In this document: one piece after another, positions 52,087 to 59,904 of the stretch | How positions within the stretch are numbered: position 1 is the first letter of the stretch | How the letters are laid out: each line of letters starts with the position of its first letter | Assembly (NCBI RefSeq): GCF_004364345.1 | Contig: NZ_SOCA01000009.1 | Location: 1 to 64,000, forward strand | Length of the DNA: 64,000 bases | Source: Prosthecobacter fusiformis | GTDB taxonomy: Bacteria > Verrucomicrobiota > Verrucomicrobiia > Verrucomicrobiales > Verrucomicrobiaceae | Reading direction: 5' to 3' | The notes under the pieces: generated by a model | The model's database searches: none | What the model saw: the letters and a program-made list of their open reading frames with translations, nothing else | Told to the model about the DNA's origin: nothing | Program-made: the position numbers and the translations under genes

Positions 52087-52845
52087 TTAAGGAACCTGGA
52101 CTGTCGGCGGCATGATGCGGGGCTGCCCGTTGGCCGGAATTTCATCCGGGAAGATCACGGTGATGCTCTTCACCTGATCCACGGTGGAGGCGTCCTGTTT
52201 CAACAGCCAGGTTTTCACAAACTCGGCGACGGACTTGCGGGAGGCTTCGCGGACCAGGTTGAGATGGGAGCGGTTACCCGCGCGTTTTTCTAGCGTGGGC
52301 GTGAGGTTTTTTTCCAGCGCGGCGAGGTTTTCAGCCGCATTGAAACGCAGCCAGCCCGCCTCAGATTTTTTTTCCATGCCCTCGGTCCGGATGGCTGGCG
52401 GCAGGGAAGGACGAAGAGCCGGGGCGTGGACGATACACTGGCCATTCTCGACCTTGAGGTCCCAATCTTCGGAAATCTTGATGTGATAACGGTAAACAAC
52501 GGGAAGGCGGATCTCAGAAATGGTGGTGCCCAGATAGACGGTCTGATTGAACAACGTCTTCATGTCGTAATTGGTCACCGTCTCATCGGTCTGCATGGTG
52601 GAAACCTCGAGGATGTCGCCTTGGTTGGAAGCGATCTCAGTGACGGACTGGCGGAAGGTCTGATTGATGTCCTGGGTAACAAAATTTGTTCCCATCCAGG
52701 CGAGACCTTCTTTGGCCACATCCACAAATTTCCAGACGAGGAAACCGCCGATGAGGAGGATGAAAAGAAGCATCATCCCGATCAGCCGCCAGCAGCCGGA
52801 GGGACGTGGATTTTCCGTGGTAGGAGGTGGGGTGTCCTCAGCCAT
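52087..52845 (-). CDS. DUF4230-like membrane-anchored protein
   Basis: A 252-aa protein from ATG 52845. A Pro-rich cytosolic start (MAEDTPPPTTENPRPSG) and a single transmembrane helix (LIGMMLLFILLIGGFLVW) lead to a soluble part. That part has a beta-rich core (DILEVSTMQTDETVTNYD, TISEIRLPVVYRYHIKISEDWDLKVENGQCIVHAP) and a helical end (RSHLNLVREASRKSVAEFVKTWLL). The strand-then-helix order fits DUF4230 as I recall, a family without assigned function. It is divergent from psd, with 80 bases between starts. Confidence 0.6.
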   Translation of the reverse strand: MAEDTPPPTTENPRPSGCWRLIGMMLLFILLIGGFLVWKFVDVAKEGLAWMGTNFVTQDINQTFRQSVTEIASNQGDILEVSTMQTDETVTNYDMKTLFNQTVYLGTTISEIRLPVVYRYHIKISEDWDLKVENGQCIVHAPALRPSLPPAIRTEGMEKKSEAGWLRFNAAENLAALEKNLTPTLEKRAGNRSHLNLVREASRKSVAEFVKTWLLKQDASTVDQVKSITVIFPDEIPANGQPRIMPPTVQVP

Positions 52846-52925
52846 AGCTCCCACAATGCCGCAATCCTGGCCAGGGGCCAAGAGACATTTGCTCCAGGAC
52901 AGCAATGGGGCCATTGAATGGGATC

Positions 52926-53825
52926 ATGCCTGCTGTGCCCATCCAGTTTTATAACCGCCTGACCCAACGCCTGGAAACGGAGGCCGTTTATGGGGAGGGG
53001 CCGCTGCGCTTCGTTTATGAAAACCCCCTGGGCAAGATCGCCCTGCATGGGCTGGTAAAACGAGCCCTGTTTTCAGACTGGTACGGGCGGCAGATGGATG
53101 CGCCCAAAAGCATGGAGAGAATCCGCCCTTTCATCACGCAGTATGGTGTGAATGAAGCGGAATTTGCCGAGCCGGTGGAGAGCTACGGCAGCTTCAATGA
53201 CTTCTTTTACCGCAAACTGAAGCCGGAGGCGCGCCCGGTGGTGGCGGAGGCTGGAGCAGTGGCTCTGCCCGCAGACGGGCGGCATTTCGTGATCCCAGAT
53301 GTGACCCTGGGGCCGGACTTTTTCGTGAAAGGCATTCGCTTTAACCTCCCTGCGCTGCTGGGCGATGCGGCACTGGCCAGCAAGTATGAGGGCGGCAGTG
53401 TACTGATTTCCCGGCTGTGCCCGACCGATTACCACCGCTTTCATTTCCCCTGGGCCGGGACACCGGATACACCCCGACTCATCAATGGACCTCTCTACTC
53501 CGTCAGCCCAATCGCCTTTATGAAACGGCCGAGCCTGTTCTGGGAGAATAAGCGCTATGTGACACGCCTGGAGACACAGGATCTGGGCACCGTGATGTTG
53601 CTGGAAGTGGGTGCCACCTGTGTGGGGACGGTGGTGCATACCGCCCTGCCGGATAAGCCTGTGCGCAAGGGGGATGAAAAGGGGTACTTCCGCTTCGGCG
53701 GATCCTGCTTCATCACGATTTTCGAAAAAGGACGTGTGCGTTTCTGCGATGATCTGGTGGAAAACAGTGCGTTAGGCCGGGAGGTCTATGCACGGGTGGG
53801 AGATGTGGCCGCACAGAGGTTATAA
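52926..53825 (+). CDS. psd: phosphatidylserine decarboxylase proenzyme
   Basis: Makes phosphatidylethanolamine from phosphatidylserine at the inner membrane. The 299 aa (ATG 52926, MPAVPIQFYNR) show FNDFFYRKLKPEARPV, VALPADGRHFVIPDV (catalytic Asp/His region), LISRLCPTDYHRFHFPWAGTP, and the self-cleavage site FGGSCFITIF, where the Ser becomes the pyruvoyl group. The GGS form instead of LGST is found in one of the two Psd subgroups, so the enzyme should mature. The C-terminal tail is short. Confidence 0.93.
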   Translation: MPAVPIQFYNRLTQRLETEAVYGEGPLRFVYENPLGKIALHGLVKRALFSDWYGRQMDAPKSMERIRPFITQYGVNEAEFAEPVESYGSFNDFFYRKLKPEARPVVAEAGAVALPADGRHFVIPDVTLGPDFFVKGIRFNLPALLGDAALASKYEGGSVLISRLCPTDYHRFHFPWAGTPDTPRLINGPLYSVSPIAFMKRPSLFWENKRYVTRLETQDLGTVMLLEVGATCVGTVVHTALPDKPVRKGDEKGYFRFGGSCFITIFEKGRVRFCDDLVENSALGREVYARVGDVAAQRL

Positions 53826-53880
53826 GGAGGCACTATCTGGGGGATGAAGGGGATTCCAGCTTGCCAAGAAGGCTTCGTTC

Positions 53881-54375
53881 GTGAAAAACAAGGGCATGGA
53901 GTCTCACGAAGTCATCCGCCAGGCCTTAGACAAAGGTCATGTGAAAGAAATCGCGGCCAAGATGGGCGTGTCGCTATCGCTTGTTTACAAGTGGGGGCAA
54001 CGTGATGAGGAAGAAGGAAGCGGGGCCTCCAATCCCCTGGACCGCGTGCGCCAGCTCTATGAGCTGACCGGGGATGACCAGTTGATCCAATGGCTGTGCC
54101 ACAAGGCGGAAGGTGTGCTGGTGAAGAATCCACCCACAGGCAAACTGCCTGGGCGGGAAGTGATGCCCGCCACCCAAGAGATCGTGCAACAGTTTGCGGA
54201 TCTGCTTTCCGCCATCAGCCATGCGGCGGCGGATAACTGCATCAGCCAGGAAGAGTCCAAGAAGATCCGCCACGAGTGGGATGAGTTGAAACGTTTCACG
54301 GAACGTTTCGTGAAATGGTGTGAAGCCGGGGATTTTCAACACCTGGCCGATGACCTGAGGCGCAACCACCACTGA
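53881..54375 (+). CDS. helix-turn-helix protein, phage CII-like N-terminus
   Basis: A 164-aa all-helical protein. The N-terminal ~45 residues form a helix-turn-helix (SHEVIRQALDKGHVKEIAAKMGVSLSLVYKWGQR), resembling phage-CII/regulatory or transposase-type HTH. The rest is helical and unrecognised (LDRVRQLYELTGDDQLIQWLCHKAEGV, QEIVQQFADLLSAISHAAADNCISQEESKKI, WDELKRFTERFVKWCE). The GTG at 53881 and the ATG at 53896 are both possible starts; the second has AAGGG just upstream. It precedes ispA by 36 bases on the same strand. A role in regulation is inferred from the HTH only. Confidence 0.65.
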   Translation: MKNKGMESHEVIRQALDKGHVKEIAAKMGVSLSLVYKWGQRDEEEGSGASNPLDRVRQLYELTGDDQLIQWLCHKAEGVLVKNPPTGKLPGREVMPATQEIVQQFADLLSAISHAAADNCISQEESKKIRHEWDELKRFTERFVKWCEAGDFQHLADDLRRNHH

Positions 54376-54410
54376 TCCGTCCGCCGTTTTATCCTGTTTT
54401 ATTTGTTTTA

Positions 54411-55295
54411 ATGTCCGCTCTGAAATCTTATCTGACTGACCGTTGCGCGTTTGTGGACGGTGTCCTTGACCGCCTGATCCCATCCGCCGAAACGGCACCG
54501 CCAACGATCCACAAGGCCATGCGCCACAGTGTCTTCGCCGGCGGCAAACGGCTGCGGCCGATCCTGTGCCTGGCAGCCGCAGAGGCATCCGGTGGCAGTA
54601 AGGAAAGCGCGTCCTTCGCGGCGGCGGCAGTGGAGTGCCTGCATACGTATTCGCTGATCCATGATGACCTGCCGAGCATGGACAATGACGACTTCCGCCG
54701 GGGCGTGCCGACCTGTCACAAAGTCTATGGTGATGGTGTGGCGATCCTGGCCGGGGATGCTCTGCAGGCGCTGGCCTTTGAACTGGTGGTGAAAACACCT
54801 GTGACAGTCCGCTACGGTGCCGGAGCACTGGTGACCGAGCTGGCACGAACTGCTGGTAGCCTGCACCTCGTGGGTGGCCAAGTGGCTGATTTGGAGGGCG
54901 AGGGCCAGAAGCTGCCCCTGGAGGCACTGCGTTTCATTCACGAAAACAAGACCGCAGCCCTGCTGACAACCAGCCTGAAGCTGGGCGGCATGAGCGCGGA
55001 CTGCCAGCCGGAAGAGCTCCAGGGACTGCAAGACTTCGGCATGGCGACGGGTCTGGCCTTCCAGATCATCGATGACATCCTGGATGTGACCCAGACGAGC
55101 GAAAAGCTGGGTAAAAGTGCTGGCAAGGACCTGGCCTCGGAGAAATCCACGTATCCGGCTCTGATCGGCCTGGACGCTTCCCGCGATGAGGCTCATCGCC
55201 TCACGCAGGTGGCTCACGATGCCCTTTCCGTATTCGGCAACCGGGGTGGCCGCCTGCGGGAGCTGGCCGACTATTTGCTGGCGCGGGATTATTGA
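54411..55295 (+). CDS. ispA: polyprenyl (farnesyl/geranylgeranyl) diphosphate synthase
   Basis: Adds isopentenyl diphosphate to allylic diphosphates in isoprenoid synthesis. The 294 aa carry both Asp-rich motifs: the first in HDDLPSMDNDDFRRG (residues ~83-97) and the second in FQIIDDILDVTQT. Also seen are GGKRLRPIL near the start, AGDALQALAFEL, and KSAGKDLASEKSTYPALIGLD. The two residues between the Asp in DDLPSMD fit the bacterial FPP synthase class, so C15 is the likely product. It supplies quinone and undecaprenyl pathways. Confidence 0.92.
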   Translation: MSALKSYLTDRCAFVDGVLDRLIPSAETAPPTIHKAMRHSVFAGGKRLRPILCLAAAEASGGSKESASFAAAAVECLHTYSLIHDDLPSMDNDDFRRGVPTCHKVYGDGVAILAGDALQALAFELVVKTPVTVRYGAGALVTELARTAGSLHLVGGQVADLEGEGQKLPLEALRFIHENKTAALLTTSLKLGGMSADCQPEELQGLQDFGMATGLAFQIIDDILDVTQTSEKLGKSAGKDLASEKSTYPALIGLDASRDEAHRLTQVAHDALSVFGNRGGRLRELADYLLARDY

Positions 55296-55349
55296 ATGGA
55301 GACAAGCGGGTTCTATACGCCCGCTTCACATCCTATACCTCATCCTCCC

Positions 55350-55886
55350 ATGATCACCCTCCTCAGCGGTACCAACCGCCCCGGCAGCAATACCCGGATC
55401 ATCACTGGCATCGTTGAGAAAATCTATACGCAGGCGGGTATACCCTGTCAGGTCCTGGACCTCGCGGACTTGCCGCCGGAGATTTTCAATCCCGCTTCGT
55501 ATACAGAAAAACCGGCTGCTTTTACCCCCTTCGCGGAGGCGATCCTGGGCAGCCAGGGGGTGGTGATCGTAACCCCAGAGTATAACGGCAGCTTCCCCGG
55601 CGTGCTGAAGTACTTCATCGATATGCTGCCCTTTCCGGCGAGCTTTGAGAACCGGCCCGTCTGCTTCATCGGACTAGCAGCGGGGATGTGGGGCGCACTG
55701 CGTTCCATTGAGCAGCTCCACGCCATTCTGGCCTATCGAAATGCCCATCTATACCCCGCACGGGTATTCATGCCCGGTATCGGCAAGGTCCTGCAGGATG
55801 GCCAGATCCAGGATACGGAACTGATGGGTAGGCTGGAAAAGCAAGCCGCCGGATTCGCCAAGTTTATAGCTTCACTTCAGTCCTGA
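55350..55886 (+). CDS. NADPH-dependent FMN reductase family protein
   Basis: A 178-aa flavodoxin-like reductase from ATG 55350 (MITLLSGTNRPGSNT; the frame opens at 55296 without coding character). The FMN phosphate loop is SGTNRPGSNTRII. The second site is VVIVTPEYNGSFPGVLKYFIDMLP, then CFIGLAAGMWGALRSIEQL. It probably reduces flavin or a quinone/azo substrate in the cytoplasm. It converges on the rhomboid-like gene, with an inverted repeat across the stops. Confidence 0.88.
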   Translation: MITLLSGTNRPGSNTRIITGIVEKIYTQAGIPCQVLDLADLPPEIFNPASYTEKPAAFTPFAEAILGSQGVVIVTPEYNGSFPGVLKYFIDMLPFPASFENRPVCFIGLAAGMWGALRSIEQLHAILAYRNAHLYPARVFMPGIGKVLQDGQIQDTELMGRLEKQAAGFAKFIASLQS

Positions 55887-55905
55887 CCAATGCGGGGCGT
55901 ATGCC

Positions 55906-56763
55906 CTATAGCCCGCGCTTTTGCAGATCCTCGCTGGCCTGATCAAGCACCCGGCGCTCATCGGGGGTCAGGCTGTGCATTCCTTCGCGGCTGATTTTAT
56001 CCAGGATGTCATCCACGACCGGACTGTTCTTTTTGACTTTCGGTGCGGCAGGGCTGGCAGGGGCAGTTGTGCTGCGAGGGCGGGAGACAGCCTGCGGTTT
56101 GGCCGGGGCCTTGGCCTTAAAGGTGGGGATGGTGGGCAGGGTGAGGGCACCCTGCTCATAACGGATGTAGGCAATGGCCGTACCCACCTGACCAAAGAGG
56201 ATCATCAGGGAGGTCCAGTCACGCATGGCCAGGGCCGAAAGTGCTGAGATGCCCACAAAGACCGCCGCCAGTATCCAGACTTCCAGGGTAAAGAAGATGA
56301 GCGAGACCTGCGCACGCGGATAAAGGGTCGCAAAGGCGATGAAAACACCAAATTCCCATTCCGTCATGCCCATGCAACCACGCTGCGCCCCCAGAAAGGC
56401 GGCTAGGCTGACCAGCAGCGGTGAAACCAGCAGCAGGATGACTAGCAGCCGCACAAAGCTGCTGCGGCCCAGGTGACGCTCCACCGCCTCCCCAAAACGC
56501 CAAAGCATGAAGCAGCCGACGACAAGCCAGAGGCTGGGCGGATTCACCAAGATGTAAGTGAACGGCGTCCATACCCAACCCTTCATCAGGCTGCTGAATT
56601 GAAAAATCAGGTAATCCAGGGATCCCGGCGCCGCCGCCATGAGGATGGAGGTCAGGATCATGCTGACCACGCCACCGATGGCTAGCACGGCAGACAGATA
56701 CACCGGGTTCCCCTTCCACCAGGTCAGGGGGAGGTGGTCTTTGGATTCAGGAAGCCAGGACAT
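55906..56763 (-). CDS. rhomboid-like membrane protein, probably proteolytically inactive
   Basis: A protein of about 285 aa (ATG 56763, MSWLPES; a TTG at 56802 is less likely). There are six hydrophobic helices with rhomboid-like layout: QFSSLMKGWVWTPFTYILVNPP, LVVGCFMLWRFGEAVERHLGRSSFVRLLVILLLVSPLL, and LMILFGQVGTAIAYIRY. The catalytic GxSG is replaced (RGCMGMTEW) and the last-helix His is absent, so it looks like a pseudo-protease. A Pro-rich linker leads to a C-terminal DUF6576-like helix pair (VVDDILDKISREGMHSLTPDERRVLDQASEDL), often seen behind bacterial rhomboids. Confidence 0.75.
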   Translation of the reverse strand: MSWLPESKDHLPLTWWKGNPVYLSAVLAIGGVVSMILTSILMAAAPGSLDYLIFQFSSLMKGWVWTPFTYILVNPPSLWLVVGCFMLWRFGEAVERHLGRSSFVRLLVILLLVSPLLVSLAAFLGAQRGCMGMTEWEFGVFIAFATLYPRAQVSLIFFTLEVWILAAVFVGISALSALAMRDWTSLMILFGQVGTAIAYIRYEQGALTLPTIPTFKAKAPAKPQAVSRPRSTTAPASPAAPKVKKNSPVVDDILDKISREGMHSLTPDERRVLDQASEDLQKRGL

Positions 56764-56925
56764 GGAGGTAAAATGAATGTTTTTTCGGTTCTGGGAAGAC
56801 AAAGATCAACGCCAGCCCGGTGAATCATTACAAACACCCATAAGCCTTGGAATGTCACATGGGCAGAACTCAACGTTCTTTCTCATGTGGCTCGAAGGCG
56901 AGCCAATACCATAGATACATCCACC

Positions 56926-57258
56926 ATGATCACACATATTCAGTACTTCGGTTGCGATGCCCGTCCCGAGTGGGAGGAAAAAATTCAGGCTTTGTTTCTT
57001 GAGGCCCGCCAGCATACGCCGGTGACCGATGCCTCCGCCCGTGTCGAAGAACCTCAAAATGCCACCTATCGCTATCGAATATCCCTGACCCTCCAAGTCC
57101 CCGGCCCCGACATCCAGGTGCACGGCGACGGCTATACCTTCCAAGAAGCCCTGATGGAGGCCTCCGCCAACATCCGTCAAAAAGTAAAACTCCGCGCCGA
57201 AAAAGCCGCCCAACACAACGGCGCCAGCCGCGGTGTCAAAGCCGCCCATCGCGGCTAA
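56926..57258 (+). CDS. ribosome hibernation/S30AE-like protein
   Basis: A 110-aa basic protein from ATG 56926 (MITHIQYFGCDARPEWEEKIQALF). The beta-alpha-beta-beta-beta-alpha order (YRYRISLTLQVPGPDIQVHGDGYTFQEALMEASANIRQKVKLRAEKA) matches the HPF/YfiA fold that binds the decoding centre and silences ribosomes in stationary phase. The C-terminus is short and basic, so it is the short type, if the family call is right. A strong terminator follows. Confidence 0.72.
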   Translation: MITHIQYFGCDARPEWEEKIQALFLEARQHTPVTDASARVEEPQNATYRYRISLTLQVPGPDIQVHGDGYTFQEALMEASANIRQKVKLRAEKAAQHNGASRGVKAAHRG

Positions 57259-57294
57259 CCCCGGCCCTCCGCCTTTAATCAACCTTTCACCATC

Positions 57295-57332
57295 GATGGC
57301 AATCCGCCCCGCGGGTTGCCATCTTTGTTTTT
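57295..57332 (+). terminator. rho-independent terminator after the S30AE-like gene
   Basis: Stem GATGGCAA/TTGCCATC (57295-57302 with 57316-57323) with an inner CCGC/GCGG pairing, followed by TTTGTTTTT. It lies 37 bases beyond the stop at 57258, on the correct strand. It also separates the S30AE gene from the accessory stretch that follows. Confidence 0.88.
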
Positions 57333-57421
57333 GGGGAAGCTTTTAAGAGACGCTGTGAACGACTATAGTTTTTTCCATCCCCGCACTGACTTCCGAAGAG
57401 CCCCCTGCTAATAAGGCTCCA

Positions 57422-57853
57422 TTATGCAGTAAGAGGATTCCAAATCCGGCTAAACCCAAGGTTTTGAAAATCCTTTTCATTCGCCGTGGCAAACTCAGTG
57501 ACACCGTGATGGCGCAACGTTAAAGCCAATCGCAGGTCAATAATCCGTCTAAAGGCAAACTGGCTGCCTGCCGCCTGCTGCCAGACATCGTCCATGACGG
57601 GTGCAGATTCGATGAGCAGCCAGGCTCTGTTCTTCCTGTAGGACTGGCAGACAGCGGCCGCCTTCTCGGCACTGAGAGGACGGGAAAAGATCTTTTCGTT
57701 GCGAAGCTTGAGGTAGAGTTCCACCAGCACGAGTTCACAAATGGCGACGTCCTTACGGGTCACTAACGACTTAATGAAATCTGCTGCTTTGGCGTGGAAA
57801 GGAGAAGCTGAGTTGGCTGCATGGACGGCCAGGTTGGTGTCGAAGCTGAGCAT
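57422..57853 (-). CDS. vapC: VapC-type PIN-domain toxin
   Basis: A 143-aa PIN ribonuclease. The active-site acids are in MLSFDTNLAVHAAN (Asp), CELVLVELYLKLRN (Glu), RIIDLRLALTLRHHGVTEFATANEKDF (two Asp). The close GF..IWNPL ending is typical of a VapC subgroup. It is toxic when free of VapB, usually by cleaving tRNA or rRNA. It follows vapB by 6 bases. It marks the left edge of the accessory segment that also holds the retron. Confidence 0.92.
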   Translation of the reverse strand: MLSFDTNLAVHAANSASPFHAKAADFIKSLVTRKDVAICELVLVELYLKLRNEKIFSRPLSAEKAAAVCQSYRKNRAWLLIESAPVMDDVWQQAAGSQFAFRRIIDLRLALTLRHHGVTEFATANEKDFQNLGFSRIWNPLTA

Positions 57854-57859
57854 GGTGTC

Positions 57860-58090
57860 TTATTCGTGACAAAGAGCGGTCCAGTCTTCTTCGGGAGCCA
57901 GCGTTTCCCCCAAATCAAACGCGGCCGGAATCTGCCACTCCGCAGCACGTTCCCTGCCAGGCGGATGGTGAAGGATAATCTCCTCCAAGCCCCGGCGTAC
58001 CACTTCCGCAAAGCTCATTTCGTTTTCAGCGGCAATACGTTTGGCCTCCCGGAAGAGAGCATCTGGGATTTGAACCTGCGTTTTTACCAT
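57860..58090 (-). CDS. vapB: VapB-type ribbon-helix-helix antitoxin
   Basis: A 76-aa antitoxin. The N-terminal MVKTQVQIPDALFREAKRIAAENEMSFAEVVRRGLEEII is a ribbon-helix-helix DNA-binding domain. The C-terminal tail (WQIPAAFDLGETLAPEEDWTALCHE) should wrap and block the PIN toxin. The ATG at 58090 sits inside a 15-bp palindrome (58084-58098), so the protein probably represses its own promoter. Confidence 0.9.
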   Translation of the reverse strand: MVKTQVQIPDALFREAKRIAAENEMSFAEVVRRGLEEIILHHPPGRERAAEWQIPAAFDLGETLAPEEDWTALCHE

Positions 58091-58124
58091 GATGGTAATT
58101 TGCCAGTTTCAGATGTGTTGTCAA
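58084..58124 (-). promoter_or_regulatory. vapBC promoter with overlapping palindromic operator
   Basis: Palindrome TTACCAT-G-ATGGTAA (58084-58098, perfect 7+1+7) covers the vapB start codon and abuts a -10-like AAATTA (58096-58101). A perfect -35 TTGACA lies 17 bases upstream (58119-58124, minus strand). The geometry suits VapB autorepression and a very short or absent leader. The -10 is weak. Confidence 0.6.
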
Positions 58125-58312
58125 TCGAATCCGAGAGCATAACAGACTGCTGAGCGAAGACGCGAGGAGAATGATGTTCCTTCGAGTTGGACCCGTTTTT
58201 CCAACATCAATGCAAGGCCACTCATTCGAGGGGCAACTTGCCGAACTTGCTCGAAAGTGGGTTGTAAATCATGCTAGATTCCTGCTGAAACATTTGCATG
58301 GCATCCTAGATG

Positions 58313-59338
58313 TTACCTGCCAGTCTTCAGTGACGCTGCTTGTTTACCAAATCTGTGGCGTAACTTGAGATAAGGGAACTTTGATAACAACGCTTTTTGT
58401 TTTTTACCCATCGCTTTGGCTTTCGTTTTGCATTTGGGAAAAAATGCTGACACCGAATAAAGTCTAGATACTAAACTGTTTATCAGTTTAAGCCGAGCTA
58501 CAGGCTTACGCGCCGCGTTGAGTGCCAGGATATTTTTATCAATATCTTTAAATCGCCGATACGGCAGACAAAGCTTCCCTTTATTCAAAATAATCCCCGT
58601 AATCTCTTGAGGACAAGATTTATGATAAGACTTAATTTTGTGTCCGCGAAGACCAGCCCTTTTTAGGACAGGTAAAACACAATCGTGGAGGAATTTTAAA
58701 CCTGCATTCTCACCTGAGAAGGTCATATCGTCCACATAGACGGTCATCTTCAAACCATGGGCATCTGCGGCAAGTTTAATTTCGTCAAAGACATCTCTAT
58801 TTGACCAAAAAGAAAACAGCAGGCTTGCAGGTCCTCCAGTCGGTAAATGTCCATTTAGACACACGAGGTCAGCCAATTGAACTGCTACGTCATGTTTTTG
58901 ATTAAACCACTTCTCAAGACTGCGAATCACTGCACCTCGCTGACAATTCGGATAGAATTTTTCGATATCTACAGTGCATACACGTGTGGACTCAAGGCCG
59001 AGATGAGCGCTGGCATTTTTTTCGTAGCTCAATCCTTTTAGCCCTGCCATCATATATTCAGGGTAGTTAATGCGCTGAAGTAATTGGTTTATTCGAACCT
59101 GAATTTCCTTGAGTTCAGGATTTGGGTTCTGAACGGCTCTTTTCTTGCCCCGGCTAGTAACAAAAATATGCTGATAATTTGCATCACCAGTCTTTGCTAA
59201 TCTTCGCAAAACGCTTGGATTGCTTTTTAGCACTGTGGCTAAGCGTTTTTTGGTTCCAACGAAGTATAGCTTTGAAATCTTTATATCCTCATCAGCTCTA
59301 GTCTTTGATAGAATCATAATCTGGGAGTGCCCTATCAT
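58313..59338 (-). CDS. retron reverse transcriptase
   Basis: A 341-aa group-II/retron-type reverse transcriptase. NASAH (108-112) matches the NAxxH motif of retron RTs. Catalytic acids are D124 in VDIEKFYP and the YVDD box (201-204) followed by MTFSG; LPTGGPAS (165-172) is the dNTP/primer-grip region. EITGIILNKGK (245-255) stands for the VTG motif that retron enzymes use with the ncRNA. The basic C-terminus (KCKTKAKAMGKKQKALLSKF) suits ncRNA binding. No maturase or endonuclease domain is present. It starts within the HTH gene (41-base overlap; a second Met at 59317 would reduce it to 20), so the two are translationally coupled. DNA is visibly AT-richer than the flanks. Retron RTs make msDNA from an adjacent ncRNA and act in phage defence. 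Confidence 0.93.
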   Translation of the reverse strand: MIGHSQIMILSKTRADEDIKISKLYFVGTKKRLATVLKSNPSVLRRLAKTGDANYQHIFVTSRGKKRAVQNPNPELKEIQVRINQLLQRINYPEYMMAGLKGLSYEKNASAHLGLESTRVCTVDIEKFYPNCQRGAVIRSLEKWFNQKHDVAVQLADLVCLNGHLPTGGPASLLFSFWSNRDVFDEIKLAADAHGLKMTVYVDDMTFSGENAGLKFLHDCVLPVLKRAGLRGHKIKSYHKSCPQEITGIILNKGKLCLPYRRFKDIDKNILALNAARKPVARLKLINSLVSRLYSVSAFFPKCKTKAKAMGKKQKALLSKFPYLKLRHRFGKQAASLKTGR

Positions 59339-59621
59339 TCAACCATTCAAGTATTTTGAATATTTTAGAGGCTATATATTTGGGGGGATTTTTGAAAAAA
59401 GAAGGGTCGACACATCCCTCCATTTCTGCAAGAAGAAGGAGATTTGAGACAGGAAGATCGAATCCGTCTGCGTACTTTTTAAGTATTTCAAGCCCAGGGA
59501 CTTTCTTGCCCCCTTCAATTTCACTCACAAGTGAACGCGGTAATTTGAGACGAGAGGCCACCTCAATTTGCTTCATCCCATGATATTCTCTTAAAAGACG
59601 AAGTGTATTCCCAATTGTCAT
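59298..59621 (-). CDS. XRE/Cro-family HTH protein, retron partner
   Basis: A 107-aa protein. Residues ~6-60 form an XRE helix-turn-helix (TLRLLREYHGMKQIEVASRLKLPRSLVSEIEGGKKVPGLEILKKYADGF). The C-terminal half is helical and hydrophobic (LPVSNLLLLAEMEGCVDPSFF, KYIASKIFKILEWLNDRALPDYD). It is coupled to the RT gene by overlap and preceded by an 11-bp palindrome AACTT-A-AAGTT. Small HTH partners define one retron class (type VI, as I recall). It is probably a repressor of the operon through the palindrome at 60161-60181, or an antitoxin-like protein; that is inference. Confidence 0.9.
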   Translation of the reverse strand: MTIGNTLRLLREYHGMKQIEVASRLKLPRSLVSEIEGGKKVPGLEILKKYADGFDLPVSNLLLLAEMEGCVDPSFFKNPPKYIASKIFKILEWLNDRALPDYDSIKD

Positions 59622-59678
59622 GTTTAACTTAAAGTTTTGAATAGGGGAGTTACACTACAAGGTCAGTCTGTATCTTTA

Positions 59679-59699
59679 AGAGTGTGCTCATGACACTCT
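59679..59699 (-). terminator. hairpin immediately after the small ORF
   Basis: AGAGTGT/ACACTCT with a 7-nt loop begins at the small-ORF stop codon (TAG). No T-run follows, so it may be a processing or attenuator hairpin between the ncRNA/small ORF and the HTH-RT genes rather than a full terminator. Confidence 0.55.
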
Positions 59700-59904
59700 A
59701 ATTGAAGAAATCATCCCAGGTCTTTGTTAACCAACTGACGATCCCGTCCCAAACTTTTGCGCGTTTTAGCGAAAAGAGGGCAATGGATGTCATGATCTTG
59801 AAAACCATGCGGTTGATAACCAGGTTCCGGCATCGGGTGCATTCCCGCGCCGTTTTCTGCCGACTTTGTAGTGCCTCGCTTCGGTGAGACTTTTTTCTTT
59901 TCAT
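59698..59904 (-). CDS. small basic/amphipathic protein, candidate retron effector (68 aa)
   Basis: Starts at ATG 59904 (MKRKKSHRSEALQ) and stops at 59698; the frame is open to 59940. The N-terminus is strongly basic with a CTRC pair. The C-terminal 36 residues (from MVFKIMTSIALFSLKRAKVW to WLTKTWDDFFN) are hydrophobic and Trp-rich like many membrane-active toxins. Its start and first codons lie inside the 3' arm of the long hairpin in the non-coding element, so translation could depend on that fold. The ribosome binding site is poor. It is 76 bases from the HTH gene on the same strand. I recognise no homologue; it could be a chance frame within ncRNA. Confidence 0.42.
   Translation of the reverse strand: MKRKKSHRSEALQSRQKTARECTRCRNLVINRMVFKIMTSIALFSLKRAKVWDGIVSWLTKTWDDFFN

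Noticed and set aside
58171..58368. 65-aa plus-strand frame between vapB and the RT gene
   Set aside because: No motifs, it overlaps the 3' end of the RT in antisense, and the composition is not coding-like.
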